From NCBI GenBank assembly GCA_964553795.1, contig CAZKMR010000007.1:22227-86226 (forward strand): a stretch of DNA of 64,000 bases. The letters run 5' to 3'. The notes under the pieces are model-generated. The model was not told the origin of the DNA and did not search any database. It saw only the letters and a program-made list of their open reading frames with translations. This stretch comes from JADLHS01 sp964553795. Lineage in GTDB: Bacteria; Verrucomicrobiota; Verrucomicrobiia; Limisphaerales; JADLHS01. Shown piece by piece: positions 57,266 through 64,000 of this stretch; position 1 is the stretch's first letter; each line of letters opens with the position of its first letter. The translations under genes and the position numbers were made by a program.

Positions 57266-57574
57266 TTAAATCTTGATGGTGATGTCCACGCCCGCGGGGA
57301 GATTGAGCTTCTTCAGCTCGTCCACCGTCTTGGCGGTCGGCTCGATGATGTCGATGAGCCGCTTGTGAGTGCGTTGCTCGAAAGTTTCCTGCGACTTTTT
57401 GTCGGAGTGCGGTGAGCGCAGCACGGTGAAACGTTCCACGCGCGTGGGGAGAGGAATCGGACCGGCGACGCGCGCCCCGGTGCGTTTCACGGTATCAGCG
57501 ATTTCGCGCGCTGACTGGTCAATGACTCGATAGTCAAAGGCCTTGAGCCGAATACGAATGCGTTGTCCTGCCAT
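57266..57574 (-). CDS. rpsJ: Ribosomal protein uS10
   Basis: S10 is a small-subunit protein that also acts as NusE in transcription antitermination. The protein has 102 residues. The start IRIRLKAFDYRVIDQSAREI and the segments RVAGPIPLPTRVERFTVLRS and FEQRTHKRLIDI are family hallmarks. It is the first gene of the rpsJ-rplC-rplD-rplW transcript; a possible promoter lies about 65-95 bases upstream. Confidence 0.97.
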   Translation of the reverse strand: MAGQRIRIRLKAFDYRVIDQSAREIADTVKRTGARVAGPIPLPTRVERFTVLRSPHSDKKSQETFEQRTHKRLIDIIEPTAKTVDELKKLNLPAGVDITIKI

Positions 57575-57639
57575 ACAAAGAACAATTGTCTGTTAATGGT
57601 CTAACTGTTTTACCCTTTCCCTACGGAAACGGGGCGCAG

Positions 57640-57667
57640 AGAGTAACAGACAACTTCTCAAGGGCAA
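57640..57667 (-). promoter_or_regulatory. Possible promoter of the rpsJ operon
   Basis: On the minus strand TTGCCC (57667-57662) and TACTCT (57645-57640) are separated by 16 bases. The pair lies upstream of rpsJ and downstream of the recQ terminator. The match to consensus is modest. Confidence 0.35.
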
Positions 57668-57681
57668 CAAGTTTTTTTGCC

Positions 57682-57701
57682 AAAACCATTGCTCGCAATG
57701 G
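57682..57701 (-). terminator. Hairpin terminator after recQ
   Basis: On the minus strand CCATTG (57701-57696) pairs with CAATGG (57691-57686) around CGAG, followed by TTTTGGC. It lies about 105 bases after the recQ stop. The short stem makes it a moderate call. Confidence 0.55.
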
Positions 57702-57805
57702 CCAGCCCTGAATTCACTGCAAATTGCTGCGCGTCAGCCTTACTTCCACGGCAATCGAAACCTGCACCTAGGGTAAAACTCCATGCGTTCAATAACCACC
57801 GCCGC

Positions 57806-60043
57806 TCACCGCTGTTGTAACGCCCCGCGGACCAGTCGGCATTGTCCATAGCTATATTTGCCGCCAAACGCTTCCACGACTGCACCCAGACTGCCGAAAC
57901 CGCATTTTTCAAACGCCGCTGCAATCTCCCGTTGCGCGGCCGGACTCACGATTGCATTCACCTCAATCGCTTCGCCCGCTTGCATGGCCGTTTCGAGGTG
58001 CCCGTAAATCGTTCCCTCCACGACGCCGCGCAGATGCGCAATTTCCGCTACTGTCTTGCCCTGGCGGAAATGAAACAGCGTCTCGCGCACCGTGTCGGTC
58101 AGCTTGGAACGACGCGGCACCAACGCCGCTGGTGCTTCAAACGAGTCTTCGGCGAAAATCTGCTTCGCGTTTGTTTGCAAATGTCGCGCGATCGCGTCGC
58201 GGAATGTTTTGCCAAATTCGCGCAGTTTCTTTTCCCCTACCCCACTAATGCGTGCGAATTCTACGTCGCTTTGCGGATAAAGCCGCGCCATTTGCCGCAA
58301 CGCCACATCGGAGAAAATAATATACGGCGGCATGCCGCGTTCGTCGGCAAGTTGTTTTCGCAACGTCCGGAGTTTCTCAAACAGCGCTTCGTCGCAGGCG
58401 ATTTCACCGGCACGATATTTCTCCTTCAACTCGGGCGCCGCCACGGGTTTCGTGAGCGTAATCTTGCGCCGCGCCTTGAGCGCAGCGAATCCTTCATCAG
58501 TCAATGCGACCACGCTGAACTTCGCGGCGTCTTGAACCAATAGCCCGAGTCGGATCAATTCCCGGCCAATCGCACCCCACTCCGAGCGGGTGTGTTCGCG
58601 CCCGATGTTGTAGGTGGAAAGATTCTGATGACCGAACTTGCGGACTTTCTCCGTATCCGCACCCGTCAGCACTTCGACCACGTGATTTAATCCCACCCCA
58701 AAACCGCTCTTCTCGCGAATGCGATACACACACGAGAGAAATTTCTGCGCCGCCACCGTGCCGTCCCAAGTCGCCCGCGGCGAAAGGCAGTTGTCGCATC
58801 CGCCGCAGTTGGGAGCGCCGATCTCTTGATCGGCTCGCTGTGACGGAGTGGAACTGGCCGATCTGGAGATCGGCGCTCCGTACGTTTCGCCAAAATACCC
58901 CAGCAAAAACTCCCGCCGACACGTTGCGACTTCGGCGTAATGAATCATCTGCTCCAATTGCGCGCGGGCCACCTCGCGTTCCTGGGGATTTGGCTTTTCG
59001 TCAATGAACCGCATCTGTTTCACGCGGTCGCCCGGACTGAACAACAACAAACATTCACTCGGCAACCCATCGCGGCCCGCGCGCCCCGTCTCTTGATAGT
59101 AACCCTCGATGTTCTTCGGCAGATCGTAGTGAATGACAAACCGCACATTCGGCTTGTTGATGCCCATGCCAAACGCAATCGTCGCGCACACCACGCGCAC
59201 CTCATCACGCAGAAAAGCCTCCTGATTTTTGGTGCGTTCCTCCGCCGTCAACCCCGCGTGATATGGCAACGCTTTCACCCCGTCCGCACTCAATTTTCGC
59301 GCGAGGTCTTCCGTCGTTTTGCGCGCCTGACAATAAATAATTCCCGCTTCGCGCGACCGCGACTGGGTGAAGTTTAACAATTGTTCATACGAACCGGACT
59401 TCGCCGAAACGCGGTAAGTCAGATTGGGGCGATTGAAACTCGCCACGTAACAACGCGGTTCGTGCAAGTGGAGTTGCTTGACGATGTCCGCGCGGACGCG
59501 CTCGGTCGCAGTCGCCGTCAAGGCCATGAACGGCACGCCGGGAAACTTTTCGCGCAGCGACGAAATCTGCCGGTACTCCGGGCGGAAATCATGGCCCCAC
59601 TCGCTGATGCAATGCGCTTCATCAATGGCGAACGCCGAAACCTGCCACCGCTTCAAGTCTTCGAGAAAGCCGGACAACAGCAATCGCTCCGGCGCGACGT
59701 AAAGCAGTTTGAATTCGCCGTTGTGCAGGCCGCGCAAGCGTGGTTTGGATTCGCCCGCCGCAAGCGATGAATTCAGAAACGTTGCGGCGACGCCCGCCGC
59801 CTGCAACGCGTCCACCTGATCTTTCATCAAGGCGATCAACGGCGAGATCACCACGGTCAACCCGGGCCGCAGCAGCGCTGGCAGTTGAAAGCAAAGCGAC
59901 TTGCCGCCGCCCGTCGGCAGCACCGCGAAGACATCCTTGCCAGCGAGCGCATCACGAATGATTTCCTCCTGCAATGGCCGAAAGGAACTGAAGCCGAAGT
60001 ATTGCTTCAGCAGTGCCGGAATTCGGTCCGCAGTGGTGGCCAC
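57806..60043 (-). CDS. recQ: ATP-dependent DNA helicase RecQ
   Basis: RecQ unwinds DNA in recombination and repair. The protein has 745 residues. The helicase core shows motif 0 FSSFRPLQEEIIRDAL, Walker A LPTGGGKSLCFQ, DEAH box AIDEAHCISEWGHDFRPEY, and motif VI YYQETGRAGRDG. The RQC zinc site uses TCRREFL and CGGCDNC; between them, residues about 389-411 are an insertion encoded by a palindromic DNA element. A winged helix follows, then an HRDC domain (LRKQLADERGMPPYIIFSD) and a C-terminal helix-turn-helix-like part. The insertion sits in the loop just before the zinc cysteines and may be tolerated. Confidence 0.95.
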   Translation of the reverse strand: MATTADRIPALLKQYFGFSSFRPLQEEIIRDALAGKDVFAVLPTGGGKSLCFQLPALLRPGLTVVISPLIALMKDQVDALQAAGVAATFLNSSLAAGESKPRLRGLHNGEFKLLYVAPERLLLSGFLEDLKRWQVSAFAIDEAHCISEWGHDFRPEYRQISSLREKFPGVPFMALTATATERVRADIVKQLHLHEPRCYVASFNRPNLTYRVSAKSGSYEQLLNFTQSRSREAGIIYCQARKTTEDLARKLSADGVKALPYHAGLTAEERTKNQEAFLRDEVRVVCATIAFGMGINKPNVRFVIHYDLPKNIEGYYQETGRAGRDGLPSECLLLFSPGDRVKQMRFIDEKPNPQEREVARAQLEQMIHYAEVATCRREFLLGYFGETYGAPISRSASSTPSQRADQEIGAPNCGGCDNCLSPRATWDGTVAAQKFLSCVYRIREKSGFGVGLNHVVEVLTGADTEKVRKFGHQNLSTYNIGREHTRSEWGAIGRELIRLGLLVQDAAKFSVVALTDEGFAALKARRKITLTKPVAAPELKEKYRAGEIACDEALFEKLRTLRKQLADERGMPPYIIFSDVALRQMARLYPQSDVEFARISGVGEKKLREFGKTFRDAIARHLQTNAKQIFAEDSFEAPAALVPRRSKLTDTVRETLFHFRQGKTVAEIAHLRGVVEGTIYGHLETAMQAGEAIEVNAIVSPAAQREIAAAFEKCGFGSLGAVVEAFGGKYSYGQCRLVRGALQQR
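58810..58877. repeat. Palindromic double-hairpin element inserted in frame in recQ
   Basis: Outer arms GGAGCGCCGATCT (58810-58822) and AGATCGGCGCTCC (58865-58877) are perfect 13-base inverted repeats. Each arm also folds on its own: CCGATC/GATCGG at 58816-58831 and CCGATCT/AGATCGG at 58856-58871. The element encodes about 23 residues between the GYFGE and CGGCDNC segments of RecQ, and a GAP codon triplet is present on both sides. It looks like a dispersed REP-type element. Confidence 0.8.
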
Positions 60044-60105
60044 GCGATCAAGTGTGCCAAAACCCTCGCCGGTGAAAAGCCGCGATCATTTACCGGCAAA
60101 CGAGG

Positions 60106-60870
60106 CTACGGTACGCGCAACCGGAAGAATTGATTCGTGCCAGCAATGATCGGAATGGCCACGGCTTGAGTCGTGCCGTTGCCGGGCCGATTCGTCGCCA
60201 CGGCCCACGAAGCGGGCGCGACCGCGCCAGTCGCTTCGACCGCGTAATTCGGTCCAGCCCCGCCATTGACTCCGGTTGCTGTGCGAAAACTCATAACGAA
60301 ATTGGTATCAGTCCGGTTCGCCGCGAGGAATTTCATCGGTACGATGACGTTGGATTGGAAGAAGAAGTTTCGCGGCGAATTGGTCGGAGCGACGACAAAA
60401 CTCCCGCCCGAACGCACGATGCCCGAATCGCCATCCCCCGGCAGGTTGCTGTAAACGGCCGCGACATTGTTGATCGGAAAACCCGCCGGCAAAAACAAGA
60501 CGCCGCCGTTGCCGGGCGCGTTGGGCCGCGGAATGAACCCGGGCGGAATCACGTAATCCGGTGACACGCCGCCCGGCACGGACGCGAGATTTGCCGTGCC
60601 GATGATGCAAGTACGATTAAACGTGTCGGCGGGCAGGTTCGAGTTGCAGACAAAAATGTTGGTCACCGTGGAGTTGGTCGCCTGGATGATCACCACATTG
60701 TTCATGAATTGTTGCCCGCTGCCCAGCGCGCGCAGTTCGATGAATTGCACGCTACCATCGGCGTTCGAATAAATTTCGTTGATGTCCCACAAGTGATACG
60801 CGCCGCGACTGATCAACGTGGTCAGTCCCAGCGCAACGATTGGAAGCAGGCGGCGAATGGCAGCATTCAT
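60106..60870 (-). CDS. Secreted protein of unknown function
   Basis: The protein has 254 residues from the ATG at 60870, which gives a signal peptide (RLLPIVALGLTTLISRGA). The mature part begins YHLWDINEIYSNADGSVQFI and is rich in beta strands and Asn/Gly, as in extracellular beta-sandwich proteins. The C-terminus ends with TNQFFRLRVP, a tail that recurs in exported proteins of Verrucomicrobia as I remember them. I cannot assign a function. It lies on the same strand as recQ, 62 bases upstream of it. Confidence 0.7.
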   Translation of the reverse strand: MNAAIRRLLPIVALGLTTLISRGAYHLWDINEIYSNADGSVQFIELRALGSGQQFMNNVVIIQATNSTVTNIFVCNSNLPADTFNRTCIIGTANLASVPGGVSPDYVIPPGFIPRPNAPGNGGVLFLPAGFPINNVAAVYSNLPGDGDSGIVRSGGSFVVAPTNSPRNFFFQSNVIVPMKFLAANRTDTNFVMSFRTATGVNGGAGPNYAVEATGAVAPASWAVATNRPGNGTTQAVAIPIIAGTNQFFRLRVP

Positions 60871-60978
60871 GATTTGGAATTCTTGAGTTGAGCCCGATGA
60901 CGTCCGTTCAAAGGTGAGAAGCACTAACGCGCGGTTGGTTCCCGCTTTTTTATTGGGGCGTCGTGAAAAATCTGTCGT

Positions 60979-62535
60979 TCACCCCGCAGCTATGTCAAAC
61001 ACCCCGGTCAATACTTGCCCCGCTACCAGCACTTGCACCCAAACGCGATACTGGCCCGGCTGAGGAAATTCGTACGGAAATTCAACTCGATGTGAAACTG
61101 AAGCGGGACTGGCCATCACGCTACCATCGCCATCCCGCGAACGAAACAATTCATACGCAGCCATGGAAAAACTTCCGGCGGGATGCAAATGCGCGAATAC
61201 CGCGCCATCCGTGCGTCGCACCACGGCGTGCCCAGACATGCCCATATACAATTGCAACGGCGCTTCGCGTCCCTCCGGGTCGAAAGCCGCGAACCGCAGC
61301 AACGTCGCTCGGCCCGCGGCTACTTCCGCGGCATTCTCAAACACCATCGTGTAACCTCCCATCAACGGACTCACCATAACGCCACCGAGCCTCGACGGTG
61401 AAAGGGTTTCTGCCGTTCCCCGTTTCAACCCGGCGCCAAAGTGCCATGAATCGTCACGATCGCGCGCAATGACGCTGTTCGTCACTGGAATTATTTGGGG
61501 GAAACCACAAATGATGTCGGACGCCTCATCACTCCGTGGGGGACGAGGCCACAAAGCCCCGCGCGGCGACGGTAAATCCACTTCCGCGACGAGCGTCTGA
61601 CTCAAACCACTTTCAAAAGTCACATCGCCATAAAGCGAATAACGCCCCGCCGGGAATGCCGGCAATTCCAAGCCAAATCCTCCCGCGCTGGTTCGCACCG
61701 GATGCAAATGGGCGAACACATCCCACTCGGGTTCGCGCACCAGAAACAGATGCATCAATTTGCCGTGGTCCGGCACCAACGCGGCCCATGACGAAAGCCC
61801 TGCTGAGGCTTCCGATTGTCGCAATTCCAAAATTAGTCGTGCCGGTTCGGAACGCACGAACGCGGCGACCGGTTCTGGTTTTTGCAGCCCTTGCGTGCGG
61901 TACCGCCAGTCCATAGTGCGCCAGCGGGCGGCCCCCGCCACGACTCCCGAGGCGACGAGCACCAAAACGATTACCGCTGCCCATCGGCCTCGCCGGCCAT
62001 CTCGCGCCGCGGGAATTCGTCCGACTTCCAATCGCCCTTCCCGTGCGATCGCCTGCGAAATAATCCCAACGCCAGCGAACAGCAATGATCCCAGCAACAG
62101 CAGTCCGACCCGCAATTGGGCGGTCATTTCCGGCGCGCGCCAACTCTGCACTTGAACCGGCACCGCCACCTGCCCTGCGCCGCGCGTTCCCGCAACGTTG
62201 ATTTCCATCGTGTAAGAACCGGGACGCAGCAGCCACACCTCCGCACTCCAGAAGTTTGATTCTCCCCTGACTGGCTGCGCGATTACTGGTTGCGGAGCGT
62301 TATCCTGCCCTGCCACCGGTAACACGGGGCGAACCGCAATGGTTTGAATGTCGGCGGCAACGATTCGCACGCTGACCTGGGCGGCCCCCGGCAAAGTCGC
62401 CGGGGGACGAATCACCACGAACGCTCGATGCGCGCCCACCGGGCCGTCGAAGAAAACATTCGGACTGCCAACGTGCGCGTGGATTGGCGCAACGCCCAGC
62501 AACACGAGCAACCCAATGACAAAGCGCAGTTTCAT
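60979..62535 (-). CDS. Membrane protein with two HLHP modules (possible metal handling)
   Basis: The protein has 518 residues from the ATG at 62535, with a signal peptide and a CopC/YtkA-like beta domain starting HVGSPNVFFDGPVG. Two membrane spans follow at about 140-215. The rest is outside the membrane and contains two related modules: KLMHLFLVREPEWDVFAHLH (about 260-279, continuing PVR) and SGHAVVRRTDGAVFAHLHP near 448. The His/Met pattern is typical of periplasmic proteins thought to bind copper or other soft metals. The gene overlaps the preceding membrane protein gene by four bases, so they are coupled. Metal binding is inference. Confidence 0.7.
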   Translation of the reverse strand: MKLRFVIGLLVLLGVAPIHAHVGSPNVFFDGPVGAHRAFVVIRPPATLPGAAQVSVRIVAADIQTIAVRPVLPVAGQDNAPQPVIAQPVRGESNFWSAEVWLLRPGSYTMEINVAGTRGAGQVAVPVQVQSWRAPEMTAQLRVGLLLLGSLLFAGVGIISQAIAREGRLEVGRIPAARDGRRGRWAAVIVLVLVASGVVAGAARWRTMDWRYRTQGLQKPEPVAAFVRSEPARLILELRQSEASAGLSSWAALVPDHGKLMHLFLVREPEWDVFAHLHPVRTSAGGFGLELPAFPAGRYSLYGDVTFESGLSQTLVAEVDLPSPRGALWPRPPRSDEASDIICGFPQIIPVTNSVIARDRDDSWHFGAGLKRGTAETLSPSRLGGVMVSPLMGGYTMVFENAAEVAAGRATLLRFAAFDPEGREAPLQLYMGMSGHAVVRRTDGAVFAHLHPAGSFSMAAYELFRSRDGDGSVMASPASVSHRVEFPYEFPQPGQYRVWVQVLVAGQVLTGVFDIAAG

Positions 62536-63788
62536 CGTCGCAAGTCTTGGAACCATTCTCCGGCGCGCCGACCAATCGCAGCCGCCCCGGTCGAAAATGC
62601 CATTGCCAGCAACAAAGTGAGCAACGTCAGGGGATTGGTGTTTGCATCCCAGAACCTCACGCGCGCGGCATCGATTTTAAGAAAGAACGGCCAAAGTTGT
62701 CCGCCACCGGCAAAAAACCAGTTATCCGCCGCGGCCGACAATAGGAACTTGGAGAAAAACCATTGCGTCGGAATGAACGCCGCGACAAAGCCCACGCCAC
62801 AAAGCGCGCTCAGCACAATGTCCCGTGTGATCGCGGTGCCGGACATTCGTTGCGCGCAAATCAAGTCCAACACTATTGCAGGAATGATCAACAGCAGCGG
62901 AAAAGGCGGTGGCAACATGTGCTCGGTAGGATTGTGAATCGGCGCCATGAGCGGTCGCGCCGGAAACAGAGGCAGAAGCCAAACCATCGCGCCCCAGAGC
63001 AACATGTAGGTCAATGCGATGCCGGTTGCGCCCCAGCGCCACGACGTGCCGCGCGCCGCGAACAACAGCAGCGCCGGATAAACCGCGCAGGAGATCAAAT
63101 GAAACGGGGCGCCGTGTTGCCAGTTCGGGTAATTGCGTGCGGATAAAACCACGGCTGCCATCATCACCAACAGTCCACCCTGCCAACACAACAGCAACGG
63201 GGCGACTTTGCTGCTTAGCACATTGGCATTTCGCGCGGTCGCCAGCACCATCAAGCCACCGAGCAACAAGGCAAAGAAGCCGACCGTTTTCAGCAATTGC
63301 GGTGGCGTCCAAATCCCCGCGCCGAGGCCGTATGCTTTTTGCCACCACGCGTCCAGGATATATGCCGCCAGCATCACGCCCCCGCCCCAGAGCAACACCC
63401 ACGCTCCCGCTAAACCGCGCAGTCGAAAAATTGACACGCCGATCTTTGCGCTGCCGCGCCGAGCCGCCCACGTGGCGTCAAAAACCAACCGCGCTCCCAA
63501 CAACGCACTGAGCCAAACGCCCAAATGCGTCGCCACATGCGGGGGTGACCAGAAACGATCGACACCAATGGTGGATTCCCAGGAAAAATCCCACACCAGA
63601 CTCACGGGAATGAGCGTGCTTCCCGCCAGCAGCCAAAGGTAGATCAACCAACTGGTCACGGCTCCCGCCGCCACGGGCCGCGCTGTTTCGCCACGCTTCG
63701 CGACTGGGCCGCGTGCGACGGCACTCGCCGGCTTGACCAAATCGGGACGAGACTTCGCTAACGGTTCGGGATTCGTGACTAACGCCAT
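62532..63788 (-). CDS. Polytopic membrane protein, partner of the HLHP protein
   Basis: The protein has 418 residues from the ATG at 63788; a TTG at 63806 is also in frame. It has about ten hydrophobic segments. A conserved-looking stretch DRFWSPPHVATHLGVWLSAL with His and Trp lies near the first spans, and further histidines occur in HGAPFHLIS and IHNPTEHMLPPPFP. I recognise no named family. Its stop overlaps the start of the HLHP gene (ATGA), so the two proteins probably work together, perhaps in metal transport or respiratory-chain assembly. Confidence 0.7.
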   Translation of the reverse strand: MALVTNPEPLAKSRPDLVKPASAVARGPVAKRGETARPVAAGAVTSWLIYLWLLAGSTLIPVSLVWDFSWESTIGVDRFWSPPHVATHLGVWLSALLGARLVFDATWAARRGSAKIGVSIFRLRGLAGAWVLLWGGGVMLAAYILDAWWQKAYGLGAGIWTPPQLLKTVGFFALLLGGLMVLATARNANVLSSKVAPLLLCWQGGLLVMMAAVVLSARNYPNWQHGAPFHLISCAVYPALLLFAARGTSWRWGATGIALTYMLLWGAMVWLLPLFPARPLMAPIHNPTEHMLPPPFPLLLIIPAIVLDLICAQRMSGTAITRDIVLSALCGVGFVAAFIPTQWFFSKFLLSAAADNWFFAGGGQLWPFFLKIDAARVRFWDANTNPLTLLTLLLAMAFSTGAAAIGRRAGEWFQDLRR

Positions 63789-63905
63789 CTCAAGTAAGAG
63801 CGGCAACCGGGCCCGGTTGTTCCCGATGAGTTATGAATCAGGCAAGTCGGCGGAGAAAAAGATTGCCCGAAGGCACACAACAATTCACAGTTCCCGGCGC
63901 TTGGC

Positions 63906-63994
63906 GGAGAGATGGCTGAGTGGTTTAAGGCGCACGCCTGGAAAGCGTGAGTAGCTAAACACTACCGGGGGTTCGAATCCCCCTCTCTCCGCCA
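63906..63994 (+). tRNA. tRNA-Ser (GGA)
   Basis: A class II tRNA of 89 bases including an encoded CCA. The acceptor arms are GGAGAGA and TCTCTCC. The anticodon stem is CACGC/GCGTG with loop CTGGAAA, giving anticodon GGA. A long variable arm (TAGCTAAACACTA) and the T arm GGGGGTTCGAATCCCCC are intact. Confidence 0.97.
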
Positions 63995-64000
63995 CTTTCT

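Overview
The window reads as chromosomal DNA of a member of the Verrucomicrobiota (Pedosphaera/Limisphaerales type). This is inferred from an alternative complex III operon, a prepilin-like protein ending in the H-X9-DG motif, lipoprotein glycosidases and sulfatases, ECF/VWA proteins with anti-sigma-like N-termini, and a secreted protein ending in an FFRLR-type tail. GC content is moderately high. The sequence contains one 100-N assembly gap. I see no transposase, integrase, phage gene or CRISPR array.

Layout. (1) 1-514: 3' end of queG. (2) 498-11787, minus strand: a tightly overlapping ten-gene respiratory operon, actABCDEF (alternative complex III), a small membrane protein, a CcoN-like subunit that lacks the CuB histidines, a CcoO-like monoheme cytochrome and a further monoheme cytochrome c. 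(3) 12.1-21.3 kb: prepilin-like protein, glnS carrying an in-frame heptamer repeat, two lipoproteins, a membrane-anchored SGNH hydrolase, a FlgM-like protein, a LarA-type protein and two small or TPR proteins. (4) 21.5-28.2 kb: glycoside hydrolases of GH78, GH88 and GH2 type. (5) 28.2-39.4 kb, minus strand: ECF sigma factor, a 69-residue linker ORF, a 1299-residue anti-sigma/Wzz-like/VWA fusion and a 2128-residue two-ectodomain membrane protein. (6) 39.6-42.9 kb: two sulfatases. (7) 43-49.4 kb: tRNA-Leu, a KDG-kinase-like gene broken by the assembly gap, anmK, rho, cysK and an HDOD protein. (8) 49.5-50.5 kb: a protein-free stretch that looks like one gene for a structured RNA of about 0.93 kb on the minus strand, with its own promoter and intrinsic terminator. 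(9) 50.7-55.3 kb: a MacAB-type ABC exporter (adaptor, ATPase, two permeases). (10) 55.6-57.6 kb: rpsJ-rplC-rplD-rplW closed by a strong terminator. (11) 57.8-63.8 kb: recQ with a palindromic element inserted in frame, a secreted protein, and a pair of membrane proteins, one with tandem HLHP modules. (12) tRNA-Ser at the right edge.

How the parts fit. The Act complex should oxidise menaquinol and pass electrons to c-type cytochromes. The oxidase-like subunits encoded behind it do not look able to reduce oxygen, so they may be an electron-transfer extension of the complex. The glycosidases and sulfatases point to use of sulfated, rhamnose- and uronate-containing polysaccharides, and the KDG-kinase-like enzyme could feed uronate products into central metabolism. 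The observations most worth following are the putative long structured RNA (49541-50469), the CuB-less CcoN, the ECF/VWA/giant-protein locus and the palindromic element inside recQ. All calls were made by reading the sequence, with no database search.
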